Assembly (NCBI RefSeq): GCF_026914185.1
Contig: NC_070559.1
Location: 6,555,501 to 6,619,500, forward strand
Source: Puccinia triticina
Taxonomy: Eukaryota > Basidiomycota > Pucciniomycetes > Pucciniales > Pucciniaceae
Direction of reading: 5' to 3'
Length of the DNA: 64,000 nucleotides
Positions 57,740 through 64,000 of this stretch are shown here, in pieces (position 1 is the stretch's first letter; each line of letters begins with the position of its first letter). The position numbers and the translations under genes are program-made. Under the pieces are notes generated by a model. That model had not been told where the DNA came from, ran no database searches, and saw only the letters and a program-made list of their open reading frames with translations.

Positions 57740-58720
57740 GTAGCTTGGAGCCAAAGATGGCTGTAGATCACATAGAGAGAGTCCAACGCGGCTGCCAGCC
57801 AACATCAATTGCGTGTTAGGGGATCCTTTGAGGCGGTGTACAAAATTAAAGTTGTGTGCATTGCCCTGTTGATGTTGAGGCAGTTTGGGGGCCTGCCAAG
57901 CTTCACTCGTTTGGTAGGACAATCAAGAAGGGCTTCCAACCAATTGAATGGGCGACATCATGCTGGATCTTTGGCTGGTTGCCATACCAGATGGGGATCC
58001 CTTGCATAGTGAGCTCGTGGTCCTTCTCCAAAGCTTTGAAAAATGCAAAGAGCTTGGAGAACCCTGGAATCAATGACTTCTTTCCAGAACTGACCAAGAA
58101 AACAAGTTGGTCCGGTTAGATCTTGATACACAAAACCAAGAGACAATATGAAAACCTACCTGAACATGTAGTAGACTTGGTGCATGCTCTCCTGAGCATT
58201 AGTAGAAGCTTATTTTTGCTGTTGGGACAGTCCTCCAGCATCTTGCGGCGGCTGGGGAAAAGCATAGATTCAACATCGGCCATAGTCCACCAGTCAAACC
58301 ACACCTTTACCTTGGGGAATCTGCGCTGCATCTCATCAATTCTCTTGTTGTGGGTTGGTCTGTCTTTATCACACGGCTGAAGAAGAGCAAGACACTTGGC
58401 TTCAAATAGTGCCTAAATTGATTTCAAATGTAAGCAAGTCCTTGTGCCATAATCACGGTGAAAACCAAAGAAAGCCAGCCTGCTCATTAGGCATGATGAC
58501 CTTCCAGTTCTGCTTGACCCGTGTGAATGATTGTCAGAAGTGCATGCGGCATCCCTTGAGTTTTTTCATTGCTTCCCCACGGTAGGTTTTGCCAAAAAAA
58601 TCCATGTATGCTGCCACAAATCTGCATTGTTGAGCTTTGAGAAATCCACTACACTTCACGCCATGTTCTTGCACTTGCTTTTCAAGAATGATGGGATGAG
58701 GAATTGGCGGAAAAGAAAGG
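57740..58720 (-). pseudogene. Rust-type transposase relic
   Basis: Minus-strand blocks run right to left: KKLKGCRMHF with an in-frame stop; RVKQNWKVIMPNEQAGFLWF, then a stop; KRIDEMQRRFPKVKVWFDWW with DVESMLFPSRRKML; then in another frame TNAQESMHQVYYMF before a GTAGGT donor. A later exon has FSKLFAFFKALEKDHELTMQ and GIPIWYG, and finally TKRVKLGRPPN. This order, with the paired WW and the TNAQES motif, is one I associate with abundant transposase-like proteins of rust genomes. The exact superfamily (KDZ or MULE-like) I cannot fix. Several stops and a frameshift make it non-functional. Confidence 0.6.
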
Positions 58721-58789
58721 AGAAGTGAACCGCGTAGTATGATTCACTTAGCCCACGCATCCAGCTGAGCTGGACAGGAATCCATCAGG

Positions 58790-59413
58790 CAATTTTGTTG
58801 AGTGAGATGCAATAACCATGATAAATCTGGTAAAATAACTTACAAAATACCGCAAATACGTAGAAAACCACCGTAAATACAGTAATAATTGCCATAAAAA
58901 CTGAATGGCTCCCCACATTCTTGTTCCTTCTAACCCAAATTTGTTTGGTCTTCTTAAATCACCTGATCATTCCCCGCACAGCTTATGCACCCCTTGCATA
59001 AACTATGACATCATCTGGCACAGCCCCACCTCATGTATGCACCCCTTGAATAAATTATACACAGCCACTCCATTTTAACTCCCTCATTTTTTACAGCCCA
59101 GGCCTGGTAAAATACATCACTCAGGAGCTTCCCTGGAGCCAAAATCCCTCACATTTTTATATATAAGGAGCCCTATTCCTCCCATTTTTTGTTCCTCATT
59201 CCATTCCACTACATTGCCTTCCATTTGATTTCAACTACTCAATCAGTTTATTATGGACCAGTTTTATACTCACCAATCACAACTCAATCAGTACAATACA
59301 CACTCAACAACACTTTTACTTACAATATATAAAAACCCTTAATTGAATAACAAACTTTTATACTGTGTCACAAAAAAACTTATCTTGAGCTAACCACTCC
59401 TATCACTTATTAA

Positions 59414-59444
<31 letters not shown>

Positions 59445-59534
59445 AGCTGGTAGGATAGAAGGGCAGAGCTTCCGCCTCCTTCATACCCTTCTTCATTCAG
59501 CAAAAGGGTTTCACAACCACTTTTGAGTCTTACA
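58790..59534 (+). mobile_element. Diverged LTR related to family B
   Basis: From about 58980 on it follows the order of the family B LTR: GGAGCCAAAATCCCTC, a TATATAAGGAG core promoter, CACCAATCACA, CAGCAAAAGGGTTTC, and the end ..TTTTGAGTCTTACA at 59534. The left boundary is uncertain. It is clearly older than the two copies at 37.6 and 45 kb. Confidence 0.6.
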
Positions 59535-59648
59535 GCACCCATTTTGGCAGGTGTCCCTACTTATAAGGAAAGCAACCAAAACCTTAGCTAAAGTGTCCCA
59601 AATTTCACAGAGCACATAATATCATAGTTTCCTCATATGGTCAGCTGC

Positions 59649-60443
59649 TAGGGTCCACAACATTTTAACCACTGTGCTGCGCTAAAAAAAAGCAGTCATT
59701 TAGCGCAGCGCAGCGGTCACACCGCTACATCCCAGAGGCATGTAGCAGAAGCTGTTGAAAAATTGCTGCGCTACTCGCTACGCGCAGCGGTTGCCCACTA
59801 CCCACCCAGGGCAATTAGCAATAGCACAGCAGAAGCGGAAATCCGCTAGCCTATCCGCTAATTTAGCGGATAACAGAATTATATTGTATGTTAAACCTCT
59901 TTTAACATGATTTAAACCATCTTTTTTCTTCTTTTCCAAACTGCTGCGCTAGCGCTGAATGTTGTAGCTGCAACAAAAGGCGGCGAGTATTTGAGAAAAA
60001 GGCCTTGAGGAAAAAACACTCAGTGGTGGAGAACAAGGACAAGGAACCCCTCAAAGAGGGCTAAAGCTGCTAGCTTGTCCAGTGGAAAAAGGCACACACA
60101 CTACAACAGACTGGATGTTGGTCTCAGGGAACAGGCGCAGAAAACTGATGCTGTAATTTCCATCTAAGCATAGGATATATAAGCTATAACAACTGGGGCT
60201 GAGTTGTGGGACAGAAGGTGACAACATGCATATTCAATCTGACAAGAGAGGAATGAGTGACACGGAAGCAGAGAAAATGGTGAAATTCCAACACTGAAGT
60301 GCAGCGGTTCAGCGCTAAGTGACCACTTTTTTAGCACTCTAAAAATATCCTTTTTTTCCAGGGAAAACAAAAATCAGTTAGCGCAGCGGCACAAAAAACT
60401 GCTGTGCTAAACGCAGCACAGCTGTTACAACGTTGCTAGGGAC
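59649..60443. mobile_element. TIR/MITE element rich in AGCGCAGCG words
   Basis: About 0.8 kb with imperfect inverted ends (GGTCCACAACATTTTAACCA / GGTCCCTAGCAACGTTGTAA) followed by CTGTGCTGCG on both sides. The interior repeats GCGCAGCG/TTAGCG. No transposase and no certain target duplication. Confidence 0.55.
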
Positions 60444-60709
60444 CAGCAGAAATTATGAAGTGGTGGGTGATTCTGGTTACATCTTCTACTAAGAAAAAGT
60501 ACCATATCTCTTTCATGGTAGTATTTAATTGCCTACATTTCTTCAATTAAACAGGCGCGCACACATAGGAATGAAAAAAATGAAATGGAAATAATGGAAA
60601 GTGAGAAAAGTAGTCAGATTTAAATAAGTGAGCAGTATACCAATTTGTTGATTTTTTCTGTTGAGGGTAACGGAGGTGAAACAAATACTAAGAGAGAGAG
60701 ACCAGTGAC

Positions 60710-61085
60710 AACCGTGGGTAGCTATGGTACATTTATTGTTAACGTACCAATATTGTAACAATTTTTCTCTTGTTACCGTTACGGTTAACCATAACAAAAG
60801 TGTGTTACAATATTGCACACCCAGGATGTTTGATTTTTGACATCCATTACAATATCTGCCCGCACAGAGTGGCAGATATTGGACTTAGTATGATCCAGAG
60901 GGGGCCATTTGCCCCTCTTTATCTTGTTAACCGGTGGTTAACGCGTTATGCTACTAGTAACACACCAAAAAAATCAGGCCCGGGGGTAAAATTGGATGTT
61001 ACCAGTTGCGCTAAAGCCTGAGTGCAGTAACAGCAAGTGTTACCCTACGCGGATAACGGCGGTTATCGTAGTGTATCGTAACTGA
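60710..61085. repeat. GTTAC-rich MITE-like repeat, copy 2
   Basis: Dense GTTAC/GTAAC words with inverted organisation, like 3930-4330. The DNA between 60444 and 60710 shows no gene. Confidence 0.5.
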
Positions 61086-61544
61086 AAGATCTCAGAGAAC
61101 TAAGAGATTTATTCCTGTTAGACTTGCCATTACTCTGTATACAATTTTTGATAGGAGTAATAGGAAACTTGAGGTTTACCTCAGAGCAGACACTAGGCTG
61201 TGCCCTACTAATGAGAGAAATGAGAAATAGAAATTGGAACCTCAACGGTTCAAAGGCTGATTTGATCTGATCTGCTTCAGTAAGCGCAGTATCAGTTCTC
61301 TTTTCCTTTCCTACAGGAATCTTTTATTCCTTACTTTGATCCAGCCAGAGACCAGGCAGGTTCCAAAGATTAATTAGCTTCCGCGAAACGACTAAGAAGG
61401 GTTGCAACGTTATCTGTAGATATTTGTCATTTCCTTTTTAGTCTTTTGTTTCCCATTCCGGGTGCAACCCCGAGAAGTGGTCCTCCCGACGTACGCACTG
61501 TTTGGCAGTTGGAAGTCAAAAATTAGGGAGTCAATTAATCAAGA

Positions 61545-61730
61545 CACTATCATTATTCATTTCAGATCTCATAGTATCATTCCTCAACCTTCATTTTTTT
61601 GAGAAAAATGTTTTGGTTTATTTTTTCATATTTGTGCTTTGAAGTCTATTTTTAAGCATCTCACCAATACCCATGACTTCAAGTTGGTGCTTCTATGGTC
61701 CAAAAATGGTGTGGGTGTATACAATTGTAC
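61545..61730. repeat. Dispersed AT-rich repeat, copy 2
   Basis: Second copy of the repeat at 57060-57345, in the same orientation. Confidence 0.65.
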
Positions 61731-61789
61731 ATAACTTGCACATGGTCACCGCTGTTGATCAGGCGGTCTCCAAGACGGCACTGCCGCAG

Positions 61790-62145
61790 TAGCATCCGGG
61801 GGATTTTCAGAGTGCACCCGGGGGTCAAGTGGACAGTGGGCCCAACGAGTCCACTGTCTCCAGCAGTTCTCGGTTTTTGACTTGGCCGCTTCTCACGGTT
61901 TTATCCGCTTATCCTAGATGAACGCACCCAAACCTGCTTCATACTCGACCAACAACGTCCCATCGTGCTGACCCAGGAGCAGTCGCACTCCTTAGCCGTC
62001 TGGGTATGTCACTCGACCACTTTTCTCATCTGCGTCTGAGCTATCGATCAAAAACATGAGTGTAAACTGACGACAGGAAAGCTGGTTTATATTCTTCTTT
62101 TCAGCAGTATCGAACTAACCCACTTGCGTTAAAACCTCTGTGAAT
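61790..62145 (+). other. Possible exons of an unrecognised plus-strand gene
   Basis: A segment near 61917-61999 after a TATCCTAG acceptor encodes CFILDQQRPIVLTQEQSHSL and ends LAVW at a GTATGT donor. An acceptor near 62104 (TTTTCAG) continues in phase to QYRTNPLALKPL and a stop. The reading is coherent but short, with no upstream start. It may be the 3' end of a broken gene. Confidence 0.25.
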
Positions 62146-62260
62146 TTCCCAACGTATTAAAGGAAGCCGGCTAGAAAGCTGCATCACTCCTCTAACACCA
62201 AAGTTCACCAGCACCCGCCAGTGCTCCCATATTTTCATCCTCTGTCCGTCTTCAGCTAAG

Positions 62261-64000
62261 ATGATTGCTACCGATCTGTATACCCCCACCGATCCCGCTC
62301 AGCAGGATCATCGTACGAGCGGACCCGCTGTCGATCGAGCCCCTTCGAGCAACTCGACCACATTATCCATTCCTGGTGAACAGCAGCAAGAGCATCGGTC
62401 CTCACACGATCCTCCTCAGGGCCCTGCAGCTAACTCAGCCGGAAATCCCATCGAATGCCGTCGAGACAGTAGTAGCAGTAACACTCATCACGAGCAAGAC
62501 AATCGTGCTGGCAGTAGTGACGTTCCCCAGCATGACAGTAGCGCTAATCAACTCACGCCCAGCAATGATCTCAACCCTACAGAGCCCTCTCATGCTGCGG
62601 GTCCGACCGAAGCCCTTACGACCACGCTCGATGCCCCTTCCGCACCATCTAGTCACCTTCCGCCTCCCTGCTCCAACATCGATCCTGCTCCAACATCGAC
62701 CTGCTCCAACATCGATCCTAACATCAACATGACCGAGGTCAAGTCAGAAAATCCTGCAATGTCACATGATCCTGCCCTTGACGAAGATGCGCCTCATGAG
62801 GATGATGATGAAGGTAGTGAGAGCGAATCAGCATTCGTCAACCTCTCGACTTCGACTGGTCATGCCTTTCAAGATGACAGCATCGACTCAAGTCTTGCTC
62901 AAAACTCTTTCCACCCCTATCCTCAGACCTCCAACCATGATGAGATTGATCAGAAACCTGAGATACCCCCTACGACCGATGCTTCCACCAGAAAACGCAA
63001 GCGCACGTCCGATCAAAACGGGTCCGCAACAACGCCTGCGCGCCGTGAATCTAGCCGACCCAAGGCAACTGCGCGGGTCAAGAGTGCCGAGCAGATCGAG
63101 AGAGAGGCATTGATTGAACAGCAAAACCCGCACGCAACCAAGAACCAATTACGCTCTCTCAAACTGCGGGCTTTGCATGCGATTCGTATTGCTGAGCGCG
63201 AATTGAACATGTCCGAGGCTGAGAAGCAGAGACGACTTCGTTTGAGAGAATACGTACGCCACAAAAGGGAAGAAGAGCGCAGTCTCAAGAGTTCAGGAAA
63301 ACAACCAAATGCCAGTGGTCAGTGGACAGGCATCTTGAATACATCTTGCCTGTTGCTTGTAACACTAACGCTTGCCACATTTTCAGGTGCCAGGCCTCAA
63401 CCTCAAAACGTAACACCTCGTTCAAGGAGTTCAAGTCGGTCTGCTAAAATAAAAAAAGAGGCAGACCTTCCGCACCCTCAAGAGAAGGCGCAGGCGACTG
63501 GCTCTCGTCTCCCGTCTGCAGCATCCCATCCGACTCATTCGGCCCCTTCCCTCGTGAACGGTTCCTCCGACAACCAATCTGTGGCCAACGGTCAAAGTTC
63601 AGATTCAAAGCGGAAGGCAACCAAAAATAGTGAAAAGACGCCCAAGGGGAAATCTGCACCTCGCGTCAAGCGCTCAGTGGCATCACTAGAAGCCGAGATC
63701 AAGAAGCGAAACCCCAACGCCTCACCAACGCAGCTCAAATCACTCAAATTGAGAGCGCTTCATGCCGAGCGAATCGCCGAACGAGAGCAAAACATGAGTG
63801 AGAAGGATAAAGTGCGCAGGCAGAAGCTACGTGAGTACATGCGAAGACGCAGAGAGGAGGAGCGCGTGGAGAAAGGACAGGAGCCGATAGAGTTGAGCTT
63901 ATACGACGAAGCGAAAGTGGCAGCGGATTCGACATTCAGATATCAACGATCTTTAGACTCGGGCACTAGCATGAATGGCGAAGCACCAGCTCAGCCGCAT
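62261..64000 (+). CDS. Unrecognised protein with duplicated basic helical module, 3' end outside window
   Basis: From ATG at 62261 one frame stays open for 580 codons to the last base. A GTCAGT..TTTTCAG intron (63318-63386) of 69 bases, a multiple of three and free of stops, can be spliced or retained without changing the frame. The first 280 residues are acidic and low-complexity. Then comes a basic stretch (TRKRKRTS) and two copies of a module of about 55 residues: QLRSLKLRALHAIRIAEREL with MSEAEKQRRLRLREYVRHKR, and QLKSLKLRALHAERIAEREQ with MSEKDKVRRQKLREYMRRRR. The linker is basic and serine-rich. The modules look like long charged helices. I recognise no DNA-binding or other family; a nuclear role is a guess from composition. 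Confidence 0.8.
   Translation, partial: MIATDLYTPTDPAQQDHRTSGPAVDRAPSSNSTTLSIPGEQQQEHRSSHDPPQGPAANSAGNPIECRRDSSSSNTHHEQDNRAGSSDVPQHDSSANQLTPSNDLNPTEPSHAAGPTEALTTTLDAPSAPSSHLPPPCSNIDPAPTSTCSNIDPNINMTEVKSENPAMSHDPALDEDAPHEDDDEGSESESAFVNLSTSTGHAFQDDSIDSSLAQNSFHPYPQTSNHDEIDQKPEIPPTTDASTRKRKRTSDQNGSATTPARRESSRPKATARVKSAEQIEREALIEQQNPHATKNQLRSLKLRALHAIRIAERELNMSEAEKQRRLRLREYVRHKREEERSLKSSGKQPNASGQWTGILNTSCLLLVTLTLATFSGARPQPQNVTPRSRSSSRSAKIKKEADLPHPQEKAQATGSRLPSAASHPTHSAPSLVNGSSDNQSVANGQSSDSKRKATKNSEKTPKGKSAPRVKRSVASLEAEIKKRNPNASPTQLKSLKLRALHAERIAEREQNMSEKDKVRRQKLREYMRRRREEERVEKGQEPIELSLYDEAKVAADSTFRYQRSLDSGTSMNGEAPAQPH

Overview
The window looks like a piece of a rust-fungus nuclear genome (Pucciniales, probably Puccinia or a close relative). 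That placement is an inference from three things: intron-rich basidiomycete-type genes with short GT..AG introns, several predicted secreted proteins without recognisable domains, and AT-rich intergenic DNA packed with nested transposons. No rRNA, tRNA gene or CRISPR array was found. The ORFs are eukaryotic exons, so I rebuilt gene models by hand from splice sites and codon phase.

Left part (1-20.8 kb): a decayed unrecognised minus-strand gene, a hairpin minisatellite, and a cytochrome P450 relic (5.25-5.91 kb). These are followed by a GC-rich gene island. In it, a Cdc4/Fbw7-type F-box WD40 ubiquitin-ligase subunit (8.2-11.6 kb, minus) and a DNAJC7/Tpr2-type TPR-J co-chaperone (11.9-13.9 kb, plus) diverge from a 219-bp intergenic promoter. 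The co-chaperone model needs a 5-nt microexon. Next come a Pro/Ser/Thr-rich single-pass membrane protein (14.8-16.5 kb), a short GC-rich minus-strand gene fragment (17.2-17.7 kb), and a multi-exon predicted secreted protein with AT-rich codons (18.5-20.8 kb).

Middle part (20.8-50 kb) is almost entirely mobile DNA: a deleted minus-strand Ty3/gypsy element with an 859-bp LTR family (one full solo LTR with a CAGTT duplication lies at 43.4 kb); a nearly complete Ty1/copia element (30.7-36.5 kb) with two in-frame stops and a MULE-like insertion in its 3' LTR; a second LTR family of about 1.12 kb; a foldback element; and several MITEs. At 45-48 kb an LTR contains a hAT-type transposon with an 8-bp target duplication, which itself contains two more TIR elements. 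One gene stands among this: a 271-aa RING-H2 protein with a predicted signal peptide (42.0-42.9 kb, minus).

Right part (50-64 kb): a 311-aa predicted secreted protein, a six-exon Vps5/SNX1-type PX-BAR retromer sorting nexin (52.9-56.5 kb, minus), a transposase relic, a diverged LTR and MITEs. At the right edge a plus-strand gene (62.26 kb onward) stays open to the last base and carries two copies of a basic helical module I do not recognise. The conserved genes cover protein turnover, chaperoning and endosomal sorting and do not form a pathway cluster. The secreted proteins sit at the borders of or inside the repeat-rich DNA, a setting common for fast-evolving rust genes.
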